Shown: positions 28,317 through 39,372 of the stretch, piece by piece
Numbering within the stretch: the stretch's first letter is position 1
Layout of the letters: the number at the start of each line of letters is the position of its first letter
DNA from: Microbulbifer sediminum
GTDB taxonomy: Bacteria > Pseudomonadota > Gammaproteobacteria > Pseudomonadales > Cellvibrionaceae
DNA length: 64,000 bases
NCBI RefSeq assembly: GCF_021729035.1
Contig: NZ_JAJSAP010000001.1
Span: 186,001 to 250,000 of the forward strand
Reading direction: 5' to 3'
The notes under the pieces: model-generated
What the model saw: the letters and a program-made list of their open reading frames with translations, nothing else
Told to the model about the DNA's origin: nothing
Database searches by the model: none
Made by a program: the position numbers and the translations under genes

Positions 28317-28783
28317 AAGGGCACACGGAACTCCAGGAGGTTGATTCCCGTGTTCAGGGGGGTGAGGCTGGCACTGGAATAATGCATCAACTCGAGAGCA
28401 AACCCGTCGAAGTCGGCGCCCACCCCGGTCCTGAAGTTGAAGTGTCCCACGAGGGGAGAACCGTCGACATAGGCGACCCCCACGCGGCCGTAAAGGCTTG
28501 CACGGCAAAACTGCCAGCCCGGACGGAAGAGCCGCGAGACAGAGGCAGCATAAGCGAGTCGTTCCTGGGGGCCGTCATCGGTGTCCCCGTATCCAAAGAT
28601 AAAGGCTCCAGCCTCCCAACGACGGTAACGGAAAGACATTGCCGCCGAGGTCATTTCGCCGGTCATGAAGGCCTTACCCACACTGACGCCAAACCCGTCC
28701 GGCAGCGGTTCCGTCGCAAAAGCGGCGGGGGTAACCAGCGAAAAGAGCGCGGCAAAAGCCGCGGCGATCATCTTGCCCTGCAT
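28313..28783 (-). CDS. PagL-like outer-membrane protein (lipid A deacylase family) with altered acid residue
   Basis: A 156-residue exported protein. The signal peptide ends near TPAAFA. The rest is a small beta-barrel-like sequence ending in phenylalanine. The C-terminal HYSSASLTPLNTGIN aligns with the HYSNAGLKQPNDGIE active site of PagL lipid A 3-O-deacylase: His and Ser of the triad are kept, but the catalytic Glu position holds Asn. A second start (ATG 28771) is possible. It converges on lnt and overlaps it by four bases. It could be a diverged lipid A or other acyl hydrolase, or an inactive homologue. Confidence 0.65.
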   Translation of the reverse strand: MQGKMIAAAFAALFSLVTPAAFATEPLPDGFGVSVGKAFMTGEMTSAAMSFRYRRWEAGAFIFGYGDTDDGPQERLAYAASVSRLFRPGWQFCRASLYGRVGVAYVDGSPLVGHFNFRTGVGADFDGFALELMHYSSASLTPLNTGINLLEFRVPF

Positions 28784-29143
28784 CCTTGCAAAACCTTCTT
28801 CAGCTGCGTTGAGCCACTCCGCTGGCCCTAAGGAGAACTATAGCAAGCCACTGTTGCCCCGAGCCGCTGCTCCCGCCGGGAACACGTATTGTCCGTGTGC
28901 CTGCCGTTGCCTGGCCTGCCGGCCGCACCCCGATGCAGTAATCTGCCCTGCCGGCATTCCATTCGGCGTGGAAAATCACTGTGGGCCTGGCACAATTGAC
29001 CTAGACTCGGCATATTTTCCACAAACCGCCAGGCAGGCCGGCTGCTACTATGTATTCGCTGCCCTGCCCGCCGGCGGGCAGTCGCGGGCGACGAACCCAG
29101 GCAATTCATTCACTTACTGGATTTCGGCAAGGATGCCCTCCAA
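28784..29143. other. Intergenic region, nothing recognised
   Basis: A 360-base GC-rich stretch between the divergent PagL-like and epimerase genes. The short open frames in it show no family resemblance or good ribosome-binding sites. It should hold the promoters of both flanking genes, but I see no convincing -35/-10 pair. Confidence 0.5.
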
Positions 29144-30058
29144 ATGCACTGTTTAATCACTGGCGGTACGGGGTTGATCGGCCGCCTCTTCTGCCAGCAC
29201 TGGTTGGCACGGGGAAATACGCTGACCGTGCTGAGCCGGCACCCGGAGCGCGTCCACACACTCTGCGGCGAATCAGCACGGGGCTGTCGCGAGCTTCAGG
29301 AAGTGGCGAGTCCGGTGGATGTGATCGTCAATCTGGCCGGAGAGCCAATCACCCACCGCTGGACCAGCAAGCGCAAGGAGGAGATCCGCCGCTCACGCAT
29401 TGAGACCACGGAAAAGCTGGTGCAGTGGACGCTGGCCCAGCCGCAGCGCCCAAGATATGTGCTGTCCGGGTCGGCGGTAGGCTATTACGGAGACCGCGGG
29501 GGTGATCTGCTGCGGGAGACCAGCTCCCCGGGAGGCGGCTTCGCGGCCCAGCTGTGCCGCGACTGGGAAGCCGCCACCCTGCCCCTGCAGCAGGCAGGAA
29601 TCTGCGTGGGGACAATGCGCACCGCCATTGTCCTGTCGATCCGCGGCGGCGCGCTCGCCCAGATGTTGCCCGCATTCCGCCTCGGGCTCGGTGGCCCCAT
29701 GAGCTCCGGCGAGCACTGGATGAGCTGGATTCATGAAGAGGATATCGTCGGCCTGATGCTACACGCGATCGATCATCACCTCTGCCTTCCCTTCAATGCC
29801 TGCGCACCCGAGGCGGTTACCAACAACAGTTTCTCACGCCTGCTGGCCAAACAGCTGCACCGGCCATGCCTGTTGCGCACGCCCGCCTGGGCACTGAAAC
29901 TGATGTTCGGGCAGATGGCCGAGGAATTGTTGCTCGCCAGCCAGAAAATGGAACCGCGGGTAGCGCTGGATAGCGGTTACAGCTTCCGCTTCCCAACTCT
30001 GGAACAGGCCCTGTCAGACCTGCTGCAAAACGGACACGCCAGCAAGGCACGGGCCTGA
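29144..30058 (+). CDS. TIGR01777-type NAD-dependent epimerase/dehydratase (YfcH-like)
   Basis: A 304-residue extended-SDR protein. The N-terminal Rossmann loop is ITGGTGLIG. The DVIVNLAGEPITHRWTSKRKEEIRRSRI block is the hallmark of the TIGR01777 (YfcH/SulA-like) group, and SGSAVGYYGDRG holds the active-site Tyr region. The C-terminal DUF1731-like segment includes VALDSGYSFRFPTLEQAL. The substrate is unknown for the whole group. It belongs to the segment that separates lnt from leuS. Confidence 0.9.
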   Translation: MHCLITGGTGLIGRLFCQHWLARGNTLTVLSRHPERVHTLCGESARGCRELQEVASPVDVIVNLAGEPITHRWTSKRKEEIRRSRIETTEKLVQWTLAQPQRPRYVLSGSAVGYYGDRGGDLLRETSSPGGGFAAQLCRDWEAATLPLQQAGICVGTMRTAIVLSIRGGALAQMLPAFRLGLGGPMSSGEHWMSWIHEEDIVGLMLHAIDHHLCLPFNACAPEAVTNNSFSRLLAKQLHRPCLLRTPAWALKLMFGQMAEELLLASQKMEPRVALDSGYSFRFPTLEQALSDLLQNGHASKARA

Positions 30059-30096
30059 GACAAGAGAAACCGGACGCTCCCGTCCTGGCCGGGGCC

Positions 30097-30465
30097 TCAG
30101 GCTGCCTCCGTGCATACCTCGAGCGCTGCCTCGAGATAGCGGCGGCTTGATTCAGCTACCACTTCCTCGGCATGGCATTCCATGGGCGCCGAGCCCACCC
30201 ACTGGGCGTGCCAGCGGACCAGCTGTCGCTCATCGCCGCTCTCGCGCAGTTCGATGAAGTCTGTCTCCGCCGGGTCCAGCCGGAATTCGCGCACAATCTG
30301 TCCGGCGAAGGTCTCGAAGTTCTTACTGATCAGGCCACTGGTGGTGGCAGCCAGGAAAATCAGCTGGCGTCCCTCGCGTTCGACGCGCCTGATAGACAGG
30401 CATACGGGACGGTTCAGCCGGTTATGCAGCTGAAGCGGTGAGAAGGATGAGGGAATGTCCATCAT
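30097..30465 (-). CDS. Small protein of unknown function
   Basis: A 122-residue soluble protein with no signal peptide or membrane helix. The N-terminal 70 residues alternate in a beta pattern (LNRPVCLSIRRVEREGRQLIFLAATTSGLI). The C-terminus is acidic and helical. GAGGT lies 11 bases before two tandem ATG codons (30465, 30462). I do not recognise a family. It is convergent with the epimerase gene (38 bases between stops). Confidence 0.6.
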   Translation of the reverse strand: MMDIPSSFSPLQLHNRLNRPVCLSIRRVEREGRQLIFLAATTSGLISKNFETFAGQIVREFRLDPAETDFIELRESGDERQLVRWHAQWVGSAPMECHAEEVVAESSRRYLEAALEVCTEAA

Positions 30466-30648
30466 CGCGGGAGTACCTCGGTTATTCTTAGTGTTATTGC
30501 CACTGCCCACTCTGGCCGCAACACCAAACAATCCTGCCTGGAGTGTCCTGGCGACCACTGTGAGGCGGACATCTTAGTGGGGCCCACTCTTGCGGACAAG
30601 GTTGATTTGTGACCGCTTTTTTGGAGTCCGCCTTCTGCGTTTGGTTCC

Positions 30649-31427
30649 TCAGCAGGAACGCCCCGGCGGCAGGGGCGTCCAGTAATACCACAGCGAGCCG
30701 AGCAGCTCCCGCCAGTACACCTGCGTGCGGAGCAGGGCCGCCGCGCTCGGTAACCAGTAGAGCAGCCCCTCCTGGGCCCGCGGCAACAGCTCGCCGGCGC
30801 TACCCACCGACTCCGGCTGTACCTGCAGGCCAGCCCGGGCGAAGGCCTTTGCCGCCCGGGGCATATGCCACCAGTGGGTGACCAGTACTACGCTCTCCAC
30901 CCCCGAATCGTGCAGGATCCGGGCACTGTTGACAGCATTCTCCGCCGTTGTCCGGCTGCAATTCTCGCGCCAGGTTACCGGCCGCTGCAGCACATTCTGT
31001 ATGAACCCGGCCATCAGGTCGGCCTCGGATGCCTGCTCGGACGCGTATACCCGCCCACCGGACACCAGCAAAGGCAGCTCCGTGGGAGCGTGCCGGGCGG
31101 CCCAGGCGACCCGCTCCAGGCTCGTCGCCGAGAGGCGCTCGCTGTCAGCTTCCGCATCCCGGTAGCGCCCGGCCCCCAGAACCACAACGGCCTGGGGCAC
31201 ACTCTGGTTCCCGGGCCGCTCTCCGACCAACTGCGTACCCAGCCAGCCGGAGAATGCCGGAGTCGCGCAGACCCACAATGTGGCGAAGGAGAGCATAGCC
31301 AGGGGCAGTGACAGTTTGGCGACAGGGGAAGAATCCGGGAAGCACCAGAATACGAATGCCAACACCATGCCCAACAATGGTGCAAGCGGCGGCAGGACCA
31401 GCGCCGTCAGGATAGTATGCAACTCCA

Positions 31428-31428
<1 letters not shown>
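30649..31428 (-). CDS. YdcF/ElyC family membrane protein (DUF218)
   Basis: A 259-residue inner-membrane protein with two N-terminal hydrophobic helices (about 5-25 and 36-55) followed by a DUF218 domain: AVVVLGAGRYRDAE, LPLLVSGGRVYASEQASEA, ENCSRTTAENAVNSARIL and VVLVTHWWHMPRAAKAF. Members such as ElyC act in envelope or peptidoglycan-precursor homeostasis, but the reaction is not defined. ATG 31428 overlaps the stop of the YbeL gene by one base (TAATG), so translation is coupled. Confidence 0.87.
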
Positions 31429-34573
<3,145 letters not shown>

Positions 34574-34592
34574 GCAGCCTGCGGATAAACGC

Positions 34593-34622
34593 GCGGCGGT
34601 CCGGCAACCCCGGCACCGCCGC
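34593..34622 (+). terminator. GC hairpin without U-tract after leuS
   Basis: GCGGCGGT (34593-34600) pairs with ACCGCCGC (34615-34622), with an inner CCGG/CCGG pairing. It starts 19 bases after the leuS stop, without a T-run. Because lptE and holA follow, it may be a partial terminator or processing site. Confidence 0.4.
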
Positions 34623-34657
34623 CATTCGCAGACTTGCATACCCGAGGGGACACGACA

Positions 34658-35134
34658 ATGAACAGATTCCTGGTTACCCTGGCCTCAGCCTTCGTGGCAG
34701 CCGGCGCTCACGCAGGACGCCTTGACCAGCAGCTGGTAGGCAAATGGCTGAGCCAGTGCAAAGCGGCATCGGGCAAGTACGTGCGGATCGCCAGTGAATT
34801 CAACGACGCAGGCGAATACAGGGCGCGCTCAAGGTTTTACCTTGACCCCCAGTGCACTGATGCCATGAATATGGATATGGTCTCTACCGGGCGCTACCGC
34901 CTGGGGGAGCCGTTGGCGCTGGACGATGGCAGAGCCGCACGGGAAATTGATATCGATGTTGTCGAGATGCGCAGCGGACAGATGCAGCTCCCGGGGGCCG
35001 GCCGGCAGATTCACCAGATTATCGCGATCATCGACGGTCGCCTGGTCTTCGGCGACGCGCCGGGGGTACAGGCCGTTACCGGCGGCGAGCGACCACGCAA
35101 ACTCAACCTGCAATTTTATTCCCATAAACAATGA
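34658..35134 (+). CDS. Exported protein of unknown function between leuS and lptE
   Basis: A 158-residue protein with a signal peptide ending at about residue 19 (AAGAHA). The mature part has two cysteines (LSQCKAA and DPQCTDA) that probably form a disulphide, and a lipocalin-like series of strands (YVRIASEFNDAGEYRARSRFYLDP). Its stop overlaps the lptE start by four bases (ATGA), so it is co-translated with the LPS-assembly lipoprotein. The family is not recognised. The position suggests an envelope role, but nothing in the sequence shows one. Confidence 0.75.
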   Translation: MNRFLVTLASAFVAAGAHAGRLDQQLVGKWLSQCKAASGKYVRIASEFNDAGEYRARSRFYLDPQCTDAMNMDMVSTGRYRLGEPLALDDGRAAREIDIDVVEMRSGQMQLPGAGRQIHQIIAIIDGRLVFGDAPGVQAVTGGERPRKLNLQFYSHKQ

Positions 35135-35658
35135 TAAGAACTTTTTTACGCTCGCTCAGTGTTTTCCTGATGGCCATCACCGTCACCGCCTGTGGCTGGC
35201 ACCTGCGTGGCGCACCGAAGAACTTCCCGCCCGGCAGCCAGTTGTATATCACCGCGGAGGACACCCAGAGTGATATCGCCAAGCGGCTGACTCGCCTGCT
35301 ACAGTCCGGTGGCCTGCCGATGGCGGAGTCGCCGGAGCTGGCTGACTATACCCTCATCATCCATGAAGAAATCGAACGCAAACGCACGGTGTCCGTGGAT
35401 GCCAAGGGCCGCGCCTCGGAATATGAACTGATTACCAGCGCGATTTACAGCGTCAGAGACAGCAATGGGCGGGTACTGCTCAACAATGCCGCGGCAGATG
35501 TCTACCGCACTCTCGAGTGGGATGACAACGAAGTGGTAAGTAAGGGCGAGGAAGAACGCCTGTTGCGTGACGAGATGCGTCGAGAGTTAATCGGCCGCAT
35601 TATCGACCGGCTGCGCCGCATCGATGTGGATGCCAGCCCCGAAGACCGCTCTTACTGA
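35131..35658 (+). CDS. lptE: LPS-assembly lipoprotein LptE
   Basis: Outer-membrane lipoprotein that plugs the LptD barrel and helps LPS reach the cell surface. The 175-residue precursor has a signal ending in the lipobox VTAC with the lipidated cysteine followed by GWHLRGAP, the hallmark LptE start. The body has the expected TLIIHEEIERKRTVSVDAKGR strand and a charged C-terminal helix (LRDEMRRELIGRIIDRLRR). It overlaps the preceding unknown gene and lies 16 bases before holA. Confidence 0.93.
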   Translation: MIRTFLRSLSVFLMAITVTACGWHLRGAPKNFPPGSQLYITAEDTQSDIAKRLTRLLQSGGLPMAESPELADYTLIIHEEIERKRTVSVDAKGRASEYELITSAIYSVRDSNGRVLLNNAAADVYRTLEWDDNEVVSKGEEERLLRDEMRRELIGRIIDRLRRIDVDASPEDRSY

Positions 35659-35674
35659 GGGGCAAAAGGCCGCA

Positions 35675-36676
35675 ATGCGCATCAATCCCAGACAGTTACC
35701 GCAAAACCTGAAACAGGGCCTGGCCCCTGTTTACCTTGTATCCGGCGACGAGCCTCTGCTGGTGCAGGAGTGCTGTGACAGTATTCGTGCCGCAGCACGC
35801 CAGCAGGGATTCGGTGAGCGCGAGCTGCTCCATGCCGAGGCCAATTTCGACTGGGGCCAGCTACTGGCCTCGGCCGGTAGCATGTCCCTGTTCGCGGAAA
35901 AAAAAGTGATCGAGGTACGGCTGCCAAACGGCAAGCCCGGCGACAAGGGCAGCAAGGCCCTGCAGGAATTTGCCCGCGTCGCCGGCGAGGACCTCCTGTT
36001 ACTCCTGGTACTACCGCGGCTGGACCGTTCGCAGCTCAACAGCAAGTGGGTCAAGGCGCTGGACCAGCGCGGTGTACTGCTGCAGGTCTGGCCGGTGGAC
36101 ACGCAGGAAATGCCGCGCTGGATACACCAGCGGCTGCGGGCGGCGGGACTGGATGCGGAGCCGGAAGCCATCCAGATTCTCGCCGAGCGCGTCGAGGGTA
36201 ACCTCCTGGCGGCGCGACAGGAAATCGACAAGCTCAAGCTCCTCAGCGACGACAACCTGATCACTGCCGATACCATGCGCCACGCCGTCGCAAGCTCTGC
36301 ACGCTACGATGTCTTCGGCCTGATCGACCGGGCCCTGGCCGGGGATGCAGAAAATGCGGTGCGCACGCTCCAGGGTCTGCGTGCCGAGGGTGTCGAGCCG
36401 CCGGTGGTGCTCTGGGCCATCGCGCGGGAAATCCGCAGCCTGCTGGATATCGGGGAGAAACTCGACCAGGGCCAGCCTATTAACCGCCTGGTGCGTATCC
36501 AGAAACGCCAGCCGCTGGTACAGTCCGCACTGTCCCGCCTGCACCGGCGCCAGCTGGAAGGCCTGCTGTTACGGGCCCGGGCGGTGGACAGTGCCATCAA
36601 GGGCAGCCGCGACCAGGATCCCTGGGCCGGCCTGCTGGAACTGACCATCAACCTGTCCGGACGGCGCAGCCTCTGA
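35675..36676 (+). CDS. holA: DNA polymerase III delta subunit
   Basis: Clamp-loader delta subunit that opens the beta clamp. The 333-residue protein starts MRINPRQLPQNL and has PVYLVSGDEPLLVQE, the ATPase-like fold without a Walker A, plus MSLFAEKKVIEVRLP and LAERVEGNLLAARQEIDKL, which are conserved in HolA. Two purine-rich stretches (GAGG, AAAGG) lie just upstream of ATG 35675. It follows lptE as in most gammaproteobacteria. Confidence 0.94.
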   Translation: MRINPRQLPQNLKQGLAPVYLVSGDEPLLVQECCDSIRAAARQQGFGERELLHAEANFDWGQLLASAGSMSLFAEKKVIEVRLPNGKPGDKGSKALQEFARVAGEDLLLLLVLPRLDRSQLNSKWVKALDQRGVLLQVWPVDTQEMPRWIHQRLRAAGLDAEPEAIQILAERVEGNLLAARQEIDKLKLLSDDNLITADTMRHAVASSARYDVFGLIDRALAGDAENAVRTLQGLRAEGVEPPVVLWAIAREIRSLLDIGEKLDQGQPINRLVRIQKRQPLVQSALSRLHRRQLEGLLLRARAVDSAIKGSRDQDPWAGLLELTINLSGRRSL

Positions 36677-36889
36677 TTTCTGCGGTTTGTGCTGTCGGGT
36701 TCCCCTTCGCTTGCTCTTTTCCTCTTGCCTTCCCTGCCTGCTCGCTGCCGGCATATAAAAGATCACCGGCTTTGGCAGGATTTACGGTTTGCTTTGACCC
36801 CGGCCGGGGCTACATTGGCTAGATTATAGGTTGCCCCCTGCCGGGTCCGGGGCGACACAGAATAAAACCAACTACCACCGAGGTGTTTC

Positions 36890-38560
36890 ATGCGCGAAGT
36901 GGATCCCAGCGCCGACTCAGCCAGTACCCACGAAGTCACCAACCAGACGCCACCGCTGGCAGGACACAATCTGTTTGCCGGCGACGCTGCCCTGCGTGAT
37001 GCCGTCAACCACAACGGCGGTCACTGGGCGGAGGATGACTTGCAGCGCTATGGCGAGGTCTGCGGGCGACCGGAGATGATTGAGCGGGGGTTTCTCGCCA
37101 ACGAGAACAAGCCCAGGTTCGATAGCCATGATCGCACCGGCAACCGCGTCGACCTGGTGCGCTATCACCCGGCCTACCACCAGCTGATGCAACTGGCCCT
37201 GAGCGAGGGCCTGCACAGTGCGCCCTGGACAGATCCCAAGCCCGGGGCACACGTCGCACGCGCCGCCAAGTATTATCTGCACAGCCAGCTGGAATCGGGT
37301 CACGGCTGCCCCATCACCATGACATTTGCCTCAGTGCCGTCACTGAAGCTCAATCCCCACCTGGCGGCCGAGTGGCTTCCCAAGGTTACCGCCCGCGGTT
37401 ATGACTACAGCAACCGTCCTTACACCGAAAAGGCCGCACTCACCATCGGTATGGGCATGACGGAAAAGCAGGGAGGCTCGGACGTTCGAGCCAATACCAG
37501 CCGCGCTGTGCGGCTCACCGGTGACGGCAGCCTGAACGCCTATGAACTGGTGGGGCACAAGTGGTTTATGTCCGCCCCCATGTGCGACGCCTTCCTTATG
37601 CTGGCGCAGGCACCGGGCGGGCTGTCCTGTTTCCTGGTGCCGCGCTGGCGCCCGGACGGCAGCAAGAACCCACTGCAGGTACAACGCCTCAAAGACAAAT
37701 CCGGCAATGTCTCCAACGCCTCTTCCGAGGTGGAAATGCGCGGCGCGCTGGGGTGGCTGATCGGCGAGGAGGGGCGCGGAGTCAACGCCATTATCGAAAT
37801 GGTTTCCGCCACCCGTTTCGATTGCATGATCGGCTCGTCCGCCGGCCAGCGCCAGGCGGTTGTGCAGGCAATTCACCACGCCGCACACCGCAACGCATTC
37901 GGCAAGACCCTGCTGGACCAGCCACTGATGCAGAATGTCCTGGCGGACCTGCAACTGGAAGTCGAGGGCTCGATCGCCATTACCATGCGTATGGCCCAAG
38001 CACTCGATCACCAGGACGACGAGCAGCAGCAACTGCTGATGCGCCTCGGCACGGCGGTGGGGAAATACTGGGTCTGCAAGCGCACACCGCACCACGCCTA
38101 CGAGGCCATGGAGTGTCTTGGCGGCAATGGCGTAGTGGAAAACTTTGTCACCGCACGCCTGTATCGCGATGCCCCCATCAACGCTATCTGGGAGGGCTCG
38201 GGCAATATCCAGGCACTGGACGTGCTCCGTGCGATCGGCAAGACACCGGCAGTATTGCTGGCCTGGTATGACGAACTGGAACGAAGCTCCGGCGCCGACG
38301 GCCACCTGGACCGCGCCGTGACCAACCTGAAAAACGAGCTGGCCAACCTGGACCAGCTGGAGTACCGGGCACGCCACCTGGTGGACAGGCTGGCCCTGAC
38401 CATGCAGGCCCACCTGCTGGTGCAGGGCGGCGACAGCGCTGTGGCAGAGGCTTTTATTGCGTCCCGCCTGGATAGCGACGGCGCCCACAGCACCGGCACC
38501 CTCCCCATCGGGCTGGACACGAACAGGATTATCGAGCGCGGCAACCCCCTGCTTTCCTGA
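36890..38560 (+). CDS. AidB-like acyl-CoA dehydrogenase
   Basis: A 556-residue flavoprotein of the AidB branch of acyl-CoA dehydrogenases (E. coli AidB 541). Hallmarks are the FAD-binding MGMTEKQGGSDVRANT stretch, KWFMSAPMCDAF, GVNAIIEMVSATRFDCMIGS, and YEAMECLGGNGVVENFVTARLYRDAPINAIWEGSGNIQ. In E. coli AidB belongs to the alkylation response and binds DNA; many relatives are probably isovaleryl-CoA-like dehydrogenases. GAGGTG lies 6 bases before ATG 36890. It is convergent with the SDR gene (6 bases apart). Confidence 0.9.
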   Translation: MREVDPSADSASTHEVTNQTPPLAGHNLFAGDAALRDAVNHNGGHWAEDDLQRYGEVCGRPEMIERGFLANENKPRFDSHDRTGNRVDLVRYHPAYHQLMQLALSEGLHSAPWTDPKPGAHVARAAKYYLHSQLESGHGCPITMTFASVPSLKLNPHLAAEWLPKVTARGYDYSNRPYTEKAALTIGMGMTEKQGGSDVRANTSRAVRLTGDGSLNAYELVGHKWFMSAPMCDAFLMLAQAPGGLSCFLVPRWRPDGSKNPLQVQRLKDKSGNVSNASSEVEMRGALGWLIGEEGRGVNAIIEMVSATRFDCMIGSSAGQRQAVVQAIHHAAHRNAFGKTLLDQPLMQNVLADLQLEVEGSIAITMRMAQALDHQDDEQQQLLMRLGTAVGKYWVCKRTPHHAYEAMECLGGNGVVENFVTARLYRDAPINAIWEGSGNIQALDVLRAIGKTPAVLLAWYDELERSSGADGHLDRAVTNLKNELANLDQLEYRARHLVDRLALTMQAHLLVQGGDSAVAEAFIASRLDSDGAHSTGTLPIGLDTNRIIERGNPLLS

Positions 38561-38566
38561 CCGGCA

Positions 38567-39310
38567 CTACCAGGGCAGAACCCCTCCATCCCAGAACAGC
38601 AGCCTGCCGCTTTTATCCCGGCTGAGCTGCTGAAGTACATCGACTATACGCCCGGCACTGGTTGCCGGGCTGAACAGCTTGTCCTCTCTGATATTTTCCT
38701 GGAACGGCCCTGACAGAGCGGTATCCGTGGTGCCCGGGTGTACCGCAACCACGCAGCACTCATTCACCTTGCGCCCCCACTCGATTGACAGGTTCCGCAC
38801 CAGCATATTGAGGGCGGCCTTACTCATGCGGTAACTGTACCAGCCCCCCAGCCCGTTATCCTCGATGCTGCCAACCTTGGCGGACAGTGACGCCCACAGG
38901 AATGGTCGGTGTTTTTTCAGTAGTGGCGCCACAGCCTGGGCCAGGTGCAGGTGGGTAAGTACGTTGATGCGCATAGAATGCAGCAGCCAGTCATCCTGGC
39001 ACTGAGCGAGGGATTTTTCCGGCCCATGGCTGTCGTCGTGAAGGATACCGCAGCAGTGCACCACCCAGGACGGTGCCGGCCCCTGCCGCTGGAGAAATGT
39101 TCGCACAGCCTCCACCGAATCCGCTTCCGAGAGCTCCACCGTGCAGTGCCGGTGCGCGATATCGGTTTCCAGCTCCTGTTCACGACTGGTGGTCAGCAGC
39201 TGCGCGCCAGGCCAGCGGGCCGCAACTTCCTCCAGTAATGCGTGCGCGATACCGCCACTGGCGCCGGCCACGAGGATGGATTCCGGCTCGGCGTGGGGCC
39301 TGTCTGCCAC
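38567..39310 (-). CDS. Short-chain dehydrogenase/reductase (C-factor/CsgA-like)
   Basis: A 247-residue SDR. The cofactor loop VAGASGGIAHAL (14-25) and the YSYRMSKAALN active site (Tyr-x3-Lys) are intact, with Ser upstream in ASLSAKVG. HPGTTDTALSGPF is the usual post-active-site motif. The group resembles cell-to-cell C-factor-like SDRs, but the substrate cannot be told. It is convergent with the AidB-like gene and lies 62 bases before the decarboxylase gene's end. Confidence 0.88.
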   Translation of the reverse strand: MADRPHAEPESILVAGASGGIAHALLEEVAARWPGAQLLTTSREQELETDIAHRHCTVELSEADSVEAVRTFLQRQGPAPSWVVHCCGILHDDSHGPEKSLAQCQDDWLLHSMRINVLTHLHLAQAVAPLLKKHRPFLWASLSAKVGSIEDNGLGGWYSYRMSKAALNMLVRNLSIEWGRKVNECCVVAVHPGTTDTALSGPFQENIREDKLFSPATSAGRIVDVLQQLSRDKSGRLLFWDGGVLPW

Positions 39311-39372
39311 ATGACCTCCTGATTCTCTCGCAATTGTTGCCAGTTGCCCTGGAGTGTACCCGGAATACGTGA

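Noticed and set aside
28828-29109. A 93-codon minus-strand frame in the gap before the epimerase gene
   Set aside because: No ribosome-binding site, Arg/Ser-rich low-complexity translation typical of non-coding GC-rich DNA.
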